A stretch of DNA of 64,000 bases. It comes from Homoserinimonas sp. OAct 916 (lineage in GTDB: Bacteria > Actinomycetota > Actinomycetes > Actinomycetales > Microbacteriaceae). A program made the translations under genes and the position numbers. The notes below the pieces were generated by a model. That model was given only the letters and a program-made list of their open reading frames with translations, was not told where the DNA came from and ran no database searches. Within the stretch, counting starts at the first letter, position 1, and each line of letters starts with the position of its first letter. Below, piece by piece: positions 29,927 to 39,559 of the stretch. Location: NCBI RefSeq assembly GCF_003260275.1, contig NZ_QJHB01000007.1:124001-188000 (forward strand), in the 5' to 3' direction.

Positions 29927-30835
29927 TCAGCGTCCCAGGGCTGTGGCCAGGCCAGAGACGTTGTCGGCCATCCAGCCGAGATAGTCTGTGCCTACCGGCA
30001 GCGTCTCGGTCATGGCCACCACGGGCACCGCTGCCTCGTTCGCGGCCTTCAACACCTGCTCGGTCTGCGCGTTGCTCGTCTGTTCGTTGTAGACGACGAC
30101 GGCAACCTGACCGGAGGACACCAATTGCAATACATCCTTCAACACGACCGGTGACACGTCAGTGCCGTCCTCCATGGCCCGCGCGAAGGCGGCCGGGGTC
30201 TTGTTGAGAAGACCGGCAGCCTGGGTGAGGTACAGGGGCAACGGTTCGGTGACCAGAACGCCGGCCCCGTCGGACAGTGCTGCAATCTGCGCGGTCCGCT
30301 CTTCGAGCGCGGTGACTCCCGCCAGGAAGGTGTCGCCCCTGGTCGAGAAGTCTGCCTTGTGCTCGGGTACGAGCGTCGAATACTCGTCGACGAGCGCCTG
30401 GGCGAGTGCGGCCATGGTGGGCAAGTCGTACCACAGGTGCTCATTGAAGTCTGTGGCCGATTGGTCCAGTCGGGGCGCGGCCAGTTCAGCCACGACCAGG
30501 CGGGCCGCCGTGCTGTCTCCGAGTGCGCCCAGCATGGTGTCGACGAACGGATCGTAGCCGGCGCCATTCTCGATCACGACCTGGGCCTTCGAGAGGGCGA
30601 GTTGGCTTCGCGCGTCAGCCTCGAACTCATGCGGATCCTGGTTCGGGTTATCGATGATCGAAGTGACCGAGACCAGGTCACCACCGATCTGGGCGGCGAT
30701 GTCGCCGTAGACGTCGGTGGAGGCAACCACGGCGATGGTGCCCGAAGGGGATGGTTGTGGAGCTTCCGCAGCGCACCCAACCAGGGCGAGCAGGCTGGTG
30801 GCGGCCAGGGCTGCTCCGAGTAGCGTTCTGTTCAT
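29927..30835 (-). CDS. Zinc/manganese-binding lipoprotein (ZnuA/PsaA type)
   Basis: The solute receptor of the metal importer, 302 aa, with a lipobox ending at Cys21. QDPHEFEADARSQLALSKAQVVIENGAGYD is the cluster A-I metal-binding motif with its first histidine; NEHLWYDLPTM carries the second. There is no His-rich loop like that of E. coli ZnuA, so zinc versus manganese is open. The frame extends 24 codons upstream, but only ATG 30835 leaves the signal peptide at the N-terminus. It heads the ABC operon, with a 17-bp palindrome upstream. Confidence 0.9.
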   Translation of the reverse strand: MNRTLLGAALAATSLLALVGCAAEAPQPSPSGTIAVVASTDVYGDIAAQIGGDLVSVTSIIDNPNQDPHEFEADARSQLALSKAQVVIENGAGYDPFVDTMLGALGDSTAARLVVAELAAPRLDQSATDFNEHLWYDLPTMAALAQALVDEYSTLVPEHKADFSTRGDTFLAGVTALEERTAQIAALSDGAGVLVTEPLPLYLTQAAGLLNKTPAAFARAMEDGTDVSPVVLKDVLQLVSSGQVAVVVYNEQTSNAQTEQVLKAANEAAVPVVAMTETLPVGTDYLGWMADNVSGLATALGR

Positions 30836-30907
30836 GTCGAACAATCTAAGGACGCGTGTTGCGTCCGGCATAGAATCGGCTGCACCGAAGACTTTCGGCA
30901 CCACCAA

Positions 30908-30937
30908 ACCCTAAACGCTATTGACAATCATTGTCAA
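30908..30937 (-). promoter_or_regulatory. Promoter with Zur-like palindrome of the metal-uptake operon
   Basis: TTGACAATCATTGTCAA (30921-30937) is a perfect 17-bp palindrome resembling Zur boxes (TGANAATNATTNTCA). On the minus strand its first six bases, TTGACA, form the -35, followed by 18 bases and TAGGGT as -10 (30913-30908). A metal-loaded Fur-family repressor bound here would block the promoter. Zur is favoured over MntR by the neighbouring zinc-free ribosomal proteins. Confidence 0.75.
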
Positions 30938-30992
30938 AAAGGAGTGCGTCGGCGTACAGCGATGGTCGCACAGCTGTCATGCAGAGATGCAA

Positions 30993-31022
30993 CGATGCCC
31001 GCACCGATGGGTGCGGGCATCG
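30993..31022 (-). terminator. Terminator after the betaine-binding protein gene
   Basis: A perfect 13-bp stem (30993-31005 with 31010-31022) and 4-base loop, 21 bases past the stop codon, followed on the minus strand by a short TT. It separates the betaine and metal operons. Confidence 0.75.
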
Positions 31023-31043
31023 AATGCTACGTGACGTGCAGAG

Positions 31044-31955
31044 CTATTTGGTCAGGCTGTCGACCCAGTCCTGGTTCTCAGCCATCCAGTCCTTGACGAT
31101 CGGCGAGTAGTCGTTGATCTCTTCGCCCGTGTTGAACATCACGTTCTCCAGCGAGAAGAGCAGGTCGGAATCCATGCGGAAGTTTTCGAGCCACCCCTTC
31201 ACCTCGGGGAAGCTGTCGGGGAACTCGAGGTTCGTCACCGTGTGGATGCCTTCGGCGTCACCGAGAGCGCCCTTGGGGTCTTCGAGGTCGCGGATCGCGT
31301 ACTCGTCGTAGGCCCAGTGCGGACGCCACAGGGTCACCGCGACGTTGTCACCGGCGGCAATTGCCGAAGACAGCTCGGCCAGCATTGCTGGCGTCGACGA
31401 GGTGATGTAGTCGACCTTGTCCATTCCGTACTGCGGGATGACCTGCTCGGTGGTGGCCTTGTTCAGACCCGAACCCTGCTCGATTCCGACCAGGCGGTTG
31501 TCGAACGCGTCGGCGTTTGCGGCAAACTCGTCGAGTGAGGTGATCGGGGAGTCGTCGTTCACCGCGATGGTGAGCTTGGCGTCATCATTCCAGCTGCCGA
31601 GGTCGACCAGCTTGTCGCCGAATTCCTCCATGTATTCGGCGTGAGTGCCGGGCAGCCAGGTGTCAAAGTTCACGTCGTAGTCGCTCGTTGAGACTCCGGC
31701 GAAGACCGGGCCGGCGTCGGCGTACTGGAGGTCGACGTTGTAGCCCTTATCCTCCAGGATGTTCTTCCACAGGTACGAGACGGCCTCGCCCTCGGGCCAG
31801 CCGTTGAACACACCAATGGTGATGTCCCCCGAACCCTCTGCCGCCGGGGTGTCGCCACCCCCACCGCCGCTGCCACCGGAGGCGCAGGCGGTGAGGCCGA
31901 GAACTCCGATCGCTCCGATGGCTGCCAGGGAGATCAGGCGCTTCGTCATTTTCAT
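31044..31955 (-). CDS. Glycine betaine ABC transporter substrate-binding lipoprotein
   Basis: An OpuAC/ProX-type receptor for betaine-like osmoprotectants, 303 aa. Signal peptide with lipobox LTAC (Cys24); family features are NGWPEGEAVSYLWKNILEDKGY, FDTWLPGTHAEYME and NVAVTLWRPHWAYDEYAIRDLEDP, the last supplying binding-cage aromatics. ATG 31955 has AAAGGTAG upstream. It is the third gene of the operon, after ATPase and permease, separated from the permease by a 122-bp gap. Confidence 0.92.
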   Translation of the reverse strand: MKMTKRLISLAAIGAIGVLGLTACASGGSGGGGGDTPAAEGSGDITIGVFNGWPEGEAVSYLWKNILEDKGYNVDLQYADAGPVFAGVSTSDYDVNFDTWLPGTHAEYMEEFGDKLVDLGSWNDDAKLTIAVNDDSPITSLDEFAANADAFDNRLVGIEQGSGLNKATTEQVIPQYGMDKVDYITSSTPAMLAELSSAIAAGDNVAVTLWRPHWAYDEYAIRDLEDPKGALGDAEGIHTVTNLEFPDSFPEVKGWLENFRMDSDLLFSLENVMFNTGEEINDYSPIVKDWMAENQDWVDSLTK

Positions 31956-32077
31956 TGTGTCTACCTTTCTGTCGCCGCGACAGGCGCGACGGGATTGGCT
32001 GTTGTGGTGAATTTTTCTGTTGTGAGCCGGTTGGCGCGAATGGTGTCGGCATCCGGCCGCGACCACGTTCGCGTCGC

Positions 32078-33037
32078 CTAGCCGATCGAGATCGGCTGGC
32101 GCTGTTCTGTGACTTTCGCCTCCTCCCGGTCGAGTTCGGTGGCGGACGTGTCGGGGCCCCGCCGGCTCGGAGTCTTCTTGCTGCGGATGCCGCGGCGCGG
32201 GCTCTTCTTCTGCGCGAACGATGCGGTGATGCGATCCAGGAATATTGCGATGATCACCACGGCGAGGCCGGCTTCAGCACCGAGGCCGATGTTCAGGGAG
32301 TTCAGGCTTCCGACGATTTCCTTACCGAGACCGGGCGCGCCGACCATTCCGGCGATGACCACCATCGACAGCGACAGCATGATGATCTGGTTGATGCCGG
32401 CCATGATCGACGGCAGGGCCAACGGGAACTGGATCTGTCGCAGCACGCGCCACGGCGAGGCACCGAACGCCTGGCCGGCTTCGATGACCTCTTTGTCGAC
32501 ACCACGGATGCCGAGCTCGGTGAGCCTGACGCCGGGGGCGAGCGCGAACAGAATCGTCGCAACGATGCCGGGCACCACACCGACCCGGAACAGGATGACC
32601 GCTGGGATCAGGTAGACGAAGGCAGGCATGGTCTGAAGAAAGTCCAGAATGGGCCGGATGATGGTGCTCGCCAGCTGTGACCGCGCGGCGAGGATTCCGA
32701 CCGGGATGCTGATCACAATCGCGATCAGGCTCGCGACGATCACCAGGGCCATCGTGTTCATCGCGTTCGTCCACTGGTTCACACTCACGATGAAGAGAAA
32801 ACCGATGATCGTGCCGATGACCATGCGCCACCCGCGGGTGAGGTAGGCAAAGACGGCGGCGATCAGGATGATGACCAGCGCAGGAGGTGTCGCCAGGAGA
32901 AAGTCGACCCCCTGGTACATCCCCTTGAAGATGACGCTGATCACATCGAAGAAGGCGGAGAATGTCTGGGTGATGTAGTCGACGGCAACCTTGACCCAGT
33001 CGCCGAACGGAAGACGAAAATCATTGAAGAAGTTCAC
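32078..33037 (-). CDS. Glycine betaine ABC transporter permease
   Basis: An OpuAB/ProW-type permease, 319 aa. Six to seven membrane segments, the LQTMPAFVYLIPAVILFRVG motif near the middle, and the ATPase-docking loop (EAGQAFGASPWRVLRQIQFPLALPSIMAGINQ) are typical. The C-terminal 50 residues are basic, then acidic, and probably cytoplasmic. GTG 33037 overlaps the ATPase stop (GTGA). Confidence 0.93.
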   Translation of the reverse strand: MNFFNDFRLPFGDWVKVAVDYITQTFSAFFDVISVIFKGMYQGVDFLLATPPALVIILIAAVFAYLTRGWRMVIGTIIGFLFIVSVNQWTNAMNTMALVIVASLIAIVISIPVGILAARSQLASTIIRPILDFLQTMPAFVYLIPAVILFRVGVVPGIVATILFALAPGVRLTELGIRGVDKEVIEAGQAFGASPWRVLRQIQFPLALPSIMAGINQIIMLSLSMVVIAGMVGAPGLGKEIVGSLNSLNIGLGAEAGLAVVIIAIFLDRITASFAQKKSPRRGIRSKKTPSRRGPDTSATELDREEAKVTEQRQPISIG

Positions 33038-34404
33038 AGTGTGCTCCCTCCTGCCTCGGCCGGGACGTTGTTGGGCAGGTGCTCCGACTCGGCGAGGGCT
33101 TCAGTCATGGTCTCTGCGGCTATCTGGCCCTGCGGCTCAATCACCGGCACTGCCTGGGTGGTAGTGGGCACATTGCCCAGGGCGGCCAAGAGGGTGACCC
33201 GGGGGATGACACCCAACAGTCGATCGCTTTCGTCGACGACGGCGAGCGGCAAGGGGCTCCCCACAGCCATCTCGAACAGGTCGGTCAGCGGGGCGTCGCC
33301 GGTGACGGACGCGTAGTTCTTGTTGATCGCCGTGGAAAGATTCGCGTCTCCGGCCTTCACCAGCTTCATCACGTCCTTGTCGCGCACCACGCCCTGCAAA
33401 CGGCGTCCCTGCCCGATCACGAACGCCGCAGCGGTCTGCAGGTCGCGCATGGTCCGCAGCGCGGCACGGGGACCCTGCGCCACCTGCACAACCGACAACG
33501 CGGGCTCCATCACGCTGCTGGCGGTGAGGACACGGGCCCGGTCGACATCTTGCACGAACTGGGCCACGTAGTCGTTGGCCGGGTCAGTGAGGATCTCCTC
33601 GGGGCTTCCCACCTGCACGATGCGGCCATCGCGCATGACCGCGATGCGGTCGCCGAGAAACATGGCTTCGTTCAGGTCATGCGTGATGAAGATGATCGTC
33701 TTGCCGAGCTCGGCCTGCAGTTCGACCAACTGCTCCTGCATCTCACGTCGGATGAGGGGGTCGAGAGCCGAGAACGCCTCGTCCATCAGCAGGATGTCGG
33801 TCTTGGTGGCCAGGGCTCGACCGAGGCCGACGCGCTGCTGCATGCCGCCCGAGAGTTCTCCGGGCAGATTGTCCTCCCAGCCGGCGAGTCCGACCAGACG
33901 GATGATGGTGCGGGCCTGCTCGAGGCGCTCCGCCTTCGCAATCCCCTGGATCTCGAGCCCGTAGGCGACATTGTCACTCACGGTGCGGTGCGGGAGCAGG
34001 GCGAAGTGTTGGAACACCATCGACACGTGGCCGCGCCGCACCTCGCGCAGCTGGGCAGCGGACACACCACTGATCGGCTTGCCCTGGATCGTGACCTGGC
34101 CAGCCGAGGGCTCGAGCAGCCCGTTCAGCATTCGGATCAGCGTCGACTTTCCGGAACCGGACAGCCCCATCACGACGAAGATCTCACCCGCGTGCACCTC
34201 GAAGGAGGCATCGATCACGGCAGCGGTGCCAAGGCTGCCCAACTCGTCGCGGGATGCTCCGGCTTCGAGGCGGCGCACGGCTTCCTGCTGACGGCGGCCG
34301 AAGACCTTGTACAGGCCGGTCGCTTTCACCGCAACGGTATCGGATGCGGGGCCGGAAGCAGAGGAGTTCTGGGTGCTTGTCTGGGTGGTTGCCGGGGCGG
34401 TCAT
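33034..34404 (-). CDS. Glycine betaine ABC transporter ATPase with CBS domains
   Basis: An OpuAA/ProV-type ATPase, 456 aa. Walker A GLSGSGKSTLIRML, signature LSGGMQQRVGLGRAL, Walker B ILLMDEAFSALDPL and H-loop ITHDLNEA are complete. Residues after about 290 form a pair of CBS domains, which in OpuA-type transporters sense ionic strength. I set the start at ATG 34404, where GGAG lies six bases upstream, not at 34452. First gene of the betaine operon. Confidence 0.93.
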   Translation of the reverse strand: MTAPATTQTSTQNSSASGPASDTVAVKATGLYKVFGRRQQEAVRRLEAGASRDELGSLGTAAVIDASFEVHAGEIFVVMGLSGSGKSTLIRMLNGLLEPSAGQVTIQGKPISGVSAAQLREVRRGHVSMVFQHFALLPHRTVSDNVAYGLEIQGIAKAERLEQARTIIRLVGLAGWEDNLPGELSGGMQQRVGLGRALATKTDILLMDEAFSALDPLIRREMQEQLVELQAELGKTIIFITHDLNEAMFLGDRIAVMRDGRIVQVGSPEEILTDPANDYVAQFVQDVDRARVLTASSVMEPALSVVQVAQGPRAALRTMRDLQTAAAFVIGQGRRLQGVVRDKDVMKLVKAGDANLSTAINKNYASVTGDAPLTDLFEMAVGSPLPLAVVDESDRLLGVIPRVTLLAALGNVPTTTQAVPVIEPQGQIAAETMTEALAESEHLPNNVPAEAGGSTL

Positions 34405-34903
34405 TGCATCTCCGGGGCGCTCATAATCGGTAATGGTCTGGTCGGACAACATGGTGTCTCCGCGTGCGCACGCCGCATTTCAGGCGCGTCTGATCGCAGC
34501 TTTCGTTTCTCGGCCGGGTCGGCGGCGATCGCAGAAAACCACCTCAAGCGCTGACGAATCGTGCATCCACGCGATATGGGTTGTCGGCCGATGCCGCCAT
34601 GGGGCAGCACCAAACGCCACCAGACCATACGTCCGGACCCGAATTGTTCATGGGCCCGATCGCGGACTGGGTTGATACGGGTCTAGAAGACCGTCGATCA
34701 GGTTAGTAGTCTTCGTGCGAACGTGCCACCCCAGAACCATGGGAATCGCGCAGTTTACGGGCGCGGGCGCAGCGCGATCGTTGCCATGGTGGGGATGGAC
34801 CGGGAACGGGTTTGTTACCGGTTCGTTACGTGCCGGATCCGAATTCGGGGCGTTCCCGGACCCAATATCAGGTTGGCCATCCTGCCGTCAGGCCTGTCCG
34901 AGA
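34405..34903. other. Gap between the betaine and branched-chain dehydrogenase operons
   Basis: About 500 bp that must hold the betaine operon promoter and the end of the E2 transcript. I could not pick a convincing -35/-10 pair. The short frames inside lack ribosome sites and recognisable motifs. No clear repeat or RNA fold was seen. Confidence 0.4.
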
Positions 34904-36202
34904 TCAGTCGAGCAGCAGCGCGGGTTCTTCGATGATCGAGGCCACATCGGCCAGGAACCGGCTGGCCACATCACCATCGACAGCGCGGTGGTCGAAGCTG
35001 CCGCCGATGGTGGTCACGTACCGGGGGCGCACCTCGCCGTCGACCACCCATGGCTTCTGTTTGATCGTGCCGAGCGCAACGATTGCGGCCTCGCCGGCGT
35101 TCAGGATCGGCGTGCCGGTGTCCATGCCGAACACCCCGATGTTGGTGATGGTGATGGTGCCGTTCGCCATGTCGGCGGGCGTGGTCTTGCCGTCGCGCGC
35201 CGCGAGCGTGAGCTGCTCCAGCGACTTCGCCAATTCGAGCAGGCTCATTGACTGGGCCTCTTTGACGTTCGGCACGATCAGTCCGCGCGGCGTGGCTGCG
35301 GCGATGCCGAGGTTGACGTAGTGGCGCACGATGATCTCATCCTCGGTGAACGCCGAGTTCGCGGTCGGGTTGCGCCTGACCGCCCAGATGATCGCCCGCG
35401 CCATGATCAACAGTGGGGAGACCCTCACCCCGGCGAAGTCGGACGAGTTCTTGAGCCTCTTGACGAACTCCATCGTGCGCGTGGCGTCGACGTCGACGAA
35501 GACACTCACGTGCGGTGCGCTGAAGGCACTCTGGCTCATCGCCTTCGCCACCTGTTTGCGCACGCCTTTGACTGGGATGCGCGTCTCGCGGTCGTTCGCC
35601 GCCGGCGGCGTCTGAACGTTGCGGAACAGGCTCGCCTGGTTGGAGTGCCGCACGATGTCGTCGCGGGTGATCTCGCCTGCGACGCCGGTGGGGCTCACCT
35701 CGTGCAGGTCGATGCCGAGATCTCTCGCCATCTTTCGAACAGGAGGCTTCGCGATCACATTGCCCGGGGCGACGACCGGGACCGGCGGCCGAGACGGACC
35801 CCCGCGGCGCCTGGTCGGTACATCTCCGGAGACTCCATAACCGACCAGCACAGCACCCGGCTTGTCCTCGGGCTCGCGCGACACGCTGTCGGCGGTGTCG
35901 CGCGCCGTGGCCTCTGCGTCGCTCTGCGGCGTAGTATCCGGCGCCGTATCCGACGCGTTGCTCGGCTCAATGACGGTGATGATCGGTGTGCCGACGTCGA
36001 CCGTCTGTCCCTCGTCGACCAGAAGGGCCTCCACAACACCGGCGAACGGGCTGGGCAGTTCCACCAACGACTTGGCGGTCTCGATCTCGACCAGGACCTG
36101 GTTCACGGCCACGGTGTCCCCCGGCTTCACCTTCCAGCCGACGATCTCGGCCTCGGTCAGGCCCTCCCCGACGTCGGGGAGCAGAAACTGGGATGCGCTC
36201 AT
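34904..36202 (-). CDS. Branched-chain 2-oxoacid dehydrogenase E2 (dihydrolipoyl acyltransferase)
   Basis: The core acyltransferase of the complex that turns branched-chain 2-oxoacids into acyl-CoAs, 432 aa. A single lipoyl domain carries the lipoylated Lys in [11 protein letters not shown] (residue about 44); an acidic/Pro linker follows, then a subunit-binding domain ([25 protein letters not shown], about 160-190) and the catalytic domain ending with [14 protein letters not shown], whose His and Asp form the active site. It lies 36 bp after E1-beta. Acyl-CoA primers for branched fatty acids, abundant in this family, are the likely output. Confidence 0.93.
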   Translation of the reverse strand: MSASQFLLPDVGEGLTEAEIVGWKVKPGDTVAVNQVLVEIETAKSLVELPSPFAGVVEALLVDEGQTVDVGTPIITVIEPSNASDTAPDTTPQSDAEATARDTADSVSREPEDKPGAVLVGYGVSGDVPTRRRGGPSRPPVPVVAPGNVIAKPPVRKMARDLGIDLHEVSPTGVAGEITRDDIVRHSNQASLFRNVQTPPAANDRETRIPVKGVRKQVAKAMSQSAFSAPHVSVFVDVDATRTMEFVKRLKNSSDFAGVRVSPLLIMARAIIWAVRRNPTANSAFTEDEIIVRHYVNLGIAAATPRGLIVPNVKEAQSMSLLELAKSLEQLTLAARDGKTTPADMANGTITITNIGVFGMDTGTPILNAGEAAIVALGTIKQKPWVVDGEVRPRYVTTIGGSFDHRAVDGDVASRFLADVASIIEEPALLLD

Positions 36203-36237
36203 GTCTGGTCAATACCTCTCAGTGGGGCCACACGGGA

Positions 36238-37221
36238 TCAATACGCCAACGACCGGTCGACGGCTTCGAGAATGCGGTCGGCATCGGGCAGGTACAGAGT
36301 CTCCAATTTCGCCGGCGGGAATGGAACGTCGAAACCGCTCACTCTGAGCACGGGAGCCTGCAGTGCGTAGAAGGCGCGCTCGGCAACGGTCGCGGCGATC
36401 TCCGAGCCGATGCTGACCGAGCCGGGTGCCTCCTGCGCAACCACCAACCTCCCGGTCTTCTGCACCGAGGCGAGGATGGGGCCGTAGTCGATCGGCGACA
36501 GCGAGCGCAGATCGATCACCTCGATGCTCGTGCCCTCGGTGGCGGCCACTTTTGCTGCCTGCAGCAGCACGCTGACCATCGCGCCGTGGCCGACCACGGT
36601 GACGTCGTCACCGGTCTGCACCACCCGTGCCTGGTGAAGGCCGGCAGCGGAACTCTCGAAGTTCACCTCACCCTTGGGCCAGTAGCGGCTCTTCGGTTCG
36701 AAGAACAGCACCGGGTCGTTGGATCGGATGGCTTCCTGGATCATCCAATACGCGTCATTCGGGGTGCTCGGGCTGACGAGGCGCAGCCCGGGGGTGTGCG
36801 CGAAGTATGCCTCCGGGCTCTCCTGGTGGTGCTCGATCGCGCCGATGTGGCCACCATAGGGAACCCGGATCACGATGGGCATCGTCATCTGGCCCTCGTG
36901 CCGGTTGCGCATCTTCGCCAGTTGGGTGGTGATCTGGTCGAAGGCCGGAAAGATGAAGCCGTCGAACTGGATCTCGATCACGGGCCGGTACCCGCGCATC
37001 GCCATGCCGATCGCCGTGCCGACGATTCCGGATTCTGCCAACGGGGTGTCGCGTACCCGGAGGTCGCCGAACTCGGCCTGCAGCCCCTCGGTCACCCGGA
37101 AGACCCCGCCCAGGGGGCCGATGTCCTCACCCATCAACAGAACCTTGGGGTCGTCGATGAGCGCCTGGCGTAGCCCGGCATTCAGTGCTCTTGCCATCGG
37201 CAGCACGGTCGTTTCGCTCAT
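36238..37221 (-). CDS. Branched-chain 2-oxoacid dehydrogenase E1 beta
   Basis: The beta subunit of the thiamine-diphosphate-dependent decarboxylase, 327 aa. LLMGEDIGPLGGVFRVTEGLQ, PLAESGIVGTAIGMAMRGYRPVIEIQF, and IRVPYGGHIGAIEHHQESPEAYFAHTPGL are characteristic of E1-beta. ATG 37221 overlaps the E1-alpha stop by ATGA; the extra 13 codons upstream are not needed. Confidence 0.94.
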   Translation of the reverse strand: MSETTVLPMARALNAGLRQALIDDPKVLLMGEDIGPLGGVFRVTEGLQAEFGDLRVRDTPLAESGIVGTAIGMAMRGYRPVIEIQFDGFIFPAFDQITTQLAKMRNRHEGQMTMPIVIRVPYGGHIGAIEHHQESPEAYFAHTPGLRLVSPSTPNDAYWMIQEAIRSNDPVLFFEPKSRYWPKGEVNFESSAAGLHQARVVQTGDDVTVVGHGAMVSVLLQAAKVAATEGTSIEVIDLRSLSPIDYGPILASVQKTGRLVVAQEAPGSVSIGSEIAATVAERAFYALQAPVLRVSGFDVPFPPAKLETLYLPDADRILEAVDRSLAY

Positions 37222-38354
37222 TCGCCGCTCACGAACGATGCCTCGTAGGCGCTGAGCCATGCGCTCTGCTCGGCCATCATCGGATGCGGTTCGGCGTACA
37301 CATGGTCGAACATCTTCGCGGTGGGTGGGGGGCCGAGTGCCACCGTGCGGCGGCGGATGTCTGCGGCGAAGTCTGCCGCCTCATCCTCGACCCCTGCGAA
37401 GAACGCAGCCGAAGCTCCCCGGCCCTCGAGCCAGGTGCGCATCCGGGCGATCGGGTCGCGGGCGATCCACGATTCCAACTCACTCGCCGTGCGGTACTTG
37501 CTCGGATCGTCGGAGGTGGTGTGGGCACCGACGCGGTAGGTGAGCGCCTCGACCAGCGCAGGACCCTGCCCGGCCCGGGCATCATCGAGCAGCTTCGCGG
37601 TCACGGCGTAACTGGCCAGAACGTCGTTGCCGTCCACGCGCACCCCGGGCATCCCGAATCCGTCTGCCCGACGGTACAGCGGTGTGCGTGACTGCCGGGT
37701 GACCGGCACGGAGATTGCCCAGTGGTTATTCTGCAGGAAGAAGACCTGCGGGCTCTGGTAGCTGGCAGCGAACACAAGCGCCTCGCTCACATCGCCCTGG
37801 CTGGAGGCGCCGTCTCCGAAGTACACCAGAACGGCCTCGTCGGTATCGGGGTTGGCCGTGTTCGTGGCCCCATCGAGTTGCATCGCCATGGCGTATCCGG
37901 TGGCGTGCAGGGTCTGGGTTCCGATCACCACGGAGTAGAGGTGGAAGTTGCCGTGTTCGGACGGGTTCCAGCCTCCGTGGCTGTTGCCGCGCATCATTTC
38001 GATCAGGCGCAGCAGGTCGACCCCGCGAATCATCGCCACCGCGTGCTCCCGGTAGGACGGAAAGATGTGGTCCTGCGGCTTGGCGGCATGACCCGAGCCG
38101 ACCTGTGCGGCTTCTTGTCCACTTGACGGCGGCCACAATGCCAGCTGGCCGTTGCGCTGCAGGTTCGCGGCCTCACTGTCGAAGCGGCGCACCACCACCA
38201 TGTCGCGGTAGAACCTCTGGTGGTCCTCGTCGGCCAACTTCTCGACGTAGGGCAGGTATGCCTCTGCCGACGCGCTTGGCTGGAATGTGCCCTCGGCGGT
38301 CAACAATTGAACCATCTGCTCTTCGGGGGGCGCCTCGGGGGCGGAACTCGGCAT
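37218..38354 (-). CDS. Branched-chain 2-oxoacid dehydrogenase E1 alpha
   Basis: The alpha subunit that holds thiamine diphosphate, 378 aa. The ThDP motif is YFGDGASSQGDVSEAL…NNHWAIS; HIFPSYREHAVAMIRG and TYRVGAHTTSDDPSKYR are also typical of the branched-chain type. First gene of the E1a-E1b-E2 operon. ATG 38354 follows TAGATT (38366-38361 on the minus strand) by six bases and lacks a ribosome site, so it is probably leaderless from a promoter overlapping the end of the upstream aminotransferase gene. No E3 gene is present; the complex would use a shared lipoamide dehydrogenase. Confidence 0.94.
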   Translation of the reverse strand: MPSSAPEAPPEEQMVQLLTAEGTFQPSASAEAYLPYVEKLADEDHQRFYRDMVVVRRFDSEAANLQRNGQLALWPPSSGQEAAQVGSGHAAKPQDHIFPSYREHAVAMIRGVDLLRLIEMMRGNSHGGWNPSEHGNFHLYSVVIGTQTLHATGYAMAMQLDGATNTANPDTDEAVLVYFGDGASSQGDVSEALVFAASYQSPQVFFLQNNHWAISVPVTRQSRTPLYRRADGFGMPGVRVDGNDVLASYAVTAKLLDDARAGQGPALVEALTYRVGAHTTSDDPSKYRTASELESWIARDPIARMRTWLEGRGASAAFFAGVEDEAADFAADIRRRTVALGPPPTAKMFDHVYAEPHPMMAEQSAWLSAYEASFVSGE

Positions 38355-38358
38355 TGAA

Positions 38359-39462
38359 CTAATCTAGTCGCCTCGCCGGGTGGCTCGCGGGCAGACCCCC
38401 CACAATCTCGGCCGCCGCTGCCAGTAGCTTCTCGACAGAAGCCTCTTCTCCGATGTTGACACGGATGCCCTCCGGGTGAAACGGTCGCACAATCAGTTGG
38501 TGCTCATCGAAGACCTGTGCGGCGTGCAGGGTTTCTTCTCCGGTGGCGAACCAGAAGAAGTTGCCGTGCGGTTTCGGGATGTTCCAGCCCTGGGCGATAA
38601 GTGCGTTCCATACCTGGTCACGCCGCATGATCAGCCGACCGACACGTTCCATGATTTCGTCGTCGTACTGCAGCGATACCTCCGCCGCCACCTGCGCGGC
38701 TTCTGTGACCGAGAGCGGGATGCCGGCCGACCGGGCGGCGTCCATGACCGGGACAGGTCCGATGCCGTAGCCCAGGCGCAGGCCTGCCAATCCGTAGGCC
38801 TTCGAGAAGGTGCGCAGGATCACCAGGTTCGGGTAGGTGCCGAGCAGTTGGCCGCCGTCCACGGCCTGCTCGTCTGTGACGAACTCGATGTACGCCTCGT
38901 CGAGGATCACCAGAAGGTCACTGGGCACCCGGGCCATGAACCGGGTGAACTCGTCGGCCGTGACGATGTTGCCGGTGGGGTTGTTGGGGCTGCAGACAAT
39001 GATCACCCGAGTGCGGTCGGTGATCGAGGCGGCCATGGCATCCAGGTCGTGGCTGTGGTCGGGCCTGTTCGGGATCGGAACCGCGGTGGCGCCGGCGATG
39101 GTGACCAGGCCCGGGTAGGCCTCGAACGACCGCCACGAGTAGACCACCTCGTCGCCGATCTCGGCGGCTGCGGCGATCAATTGCGCGAGCAGGGAGACCG
39201 AGCCCGCACCGACGTGCACCTGGTCGAGGTCGACCCCGAACCGGGTGGCGAGCACTTGGCGCAGCCTGGTCGCCGAACTGTCGGGATATCGGTTGAACGA
39301 GTGCAGTTGTTGCACTGCCGCAAGCACCGCGGGCAAAGGCTCGAACGGATTCTCGTTCGACGACAGTTTGAAGAATTCTTCGGATGCCGCTTTGCCCTGC
39401 CGGTACGGCGGCAGTGCGGCGATCGTCGGGCGCAGTTTCACGGGGGCAGGCGTCTGGTTCAC
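38359..39462 (-). CDS. Histidinol-phosphate/aromatic aminotransferase (HisC/Pat family)
   Basis: A PLP-dependent class I/II aminotransferase, 367 aa. [16 protein letters not shown] at the N-terminus, [21 protein letters not shown], and [16 protein letters not shown] with the PLP-binding Lys are HisC-type. Since actinobacteria usually keep hisC in a his operon, this solitary copy is more likely the aromatic aminotransferase paralogue (Pat). GTG 39462 follows TAGGAT (39475-39470) by seven bases, so it is probably leaderless. The stop codon lies four bases from the E1-alpha start. Confidence 0.88.
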   Translation of the reverse strand: MNQTPAPVKLRPTIAALPPYRQGKAASEEFFKLSSNENPFEPLPAVLAAVQQLHSFNRYPDSSATRLRQVLATRFGVDLDQVHVGAGSVSLLAQLIAAAAEIGDEVVYSWRSFEAYPGLVTIAGATAVPIPNRPDHSHDLDAMAASITDRTRVIIVCSPNNPTGNIVTADEFTRFMARVPSDLLVILDEAYIEFVTDEQAVDGGQLLGTYPNLVILRTFSKAYGLAGLRLGYGIGPVPVMDAARSAGIPLSVTEAAQVAAEVSLQYDDEIMERVGRLIMRRDQVWNALIAQGWNIPKPHGNFFWFATGEETLHAAQVFDEHQLIVRPFHPEGIRVNIGEEASVEKLLAAAAEIVGGLPASHPARRLD

Positions 39463-39559
39463 ACCCCCGATCCTACCCAAGCGCCCTCGACCGGCCCCGG
39501 CGAACAGCGACATCGCCTCTAGCCCTGTGCGGCGAATCATTGTGTGGAATAGTGGTGTG

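Noticed and set aside
34433-34675. Plus-strand 80-codon frame in the betaine/dehydrogenase gap
   Set aside because: No ribosome site, motif or sensible composition.
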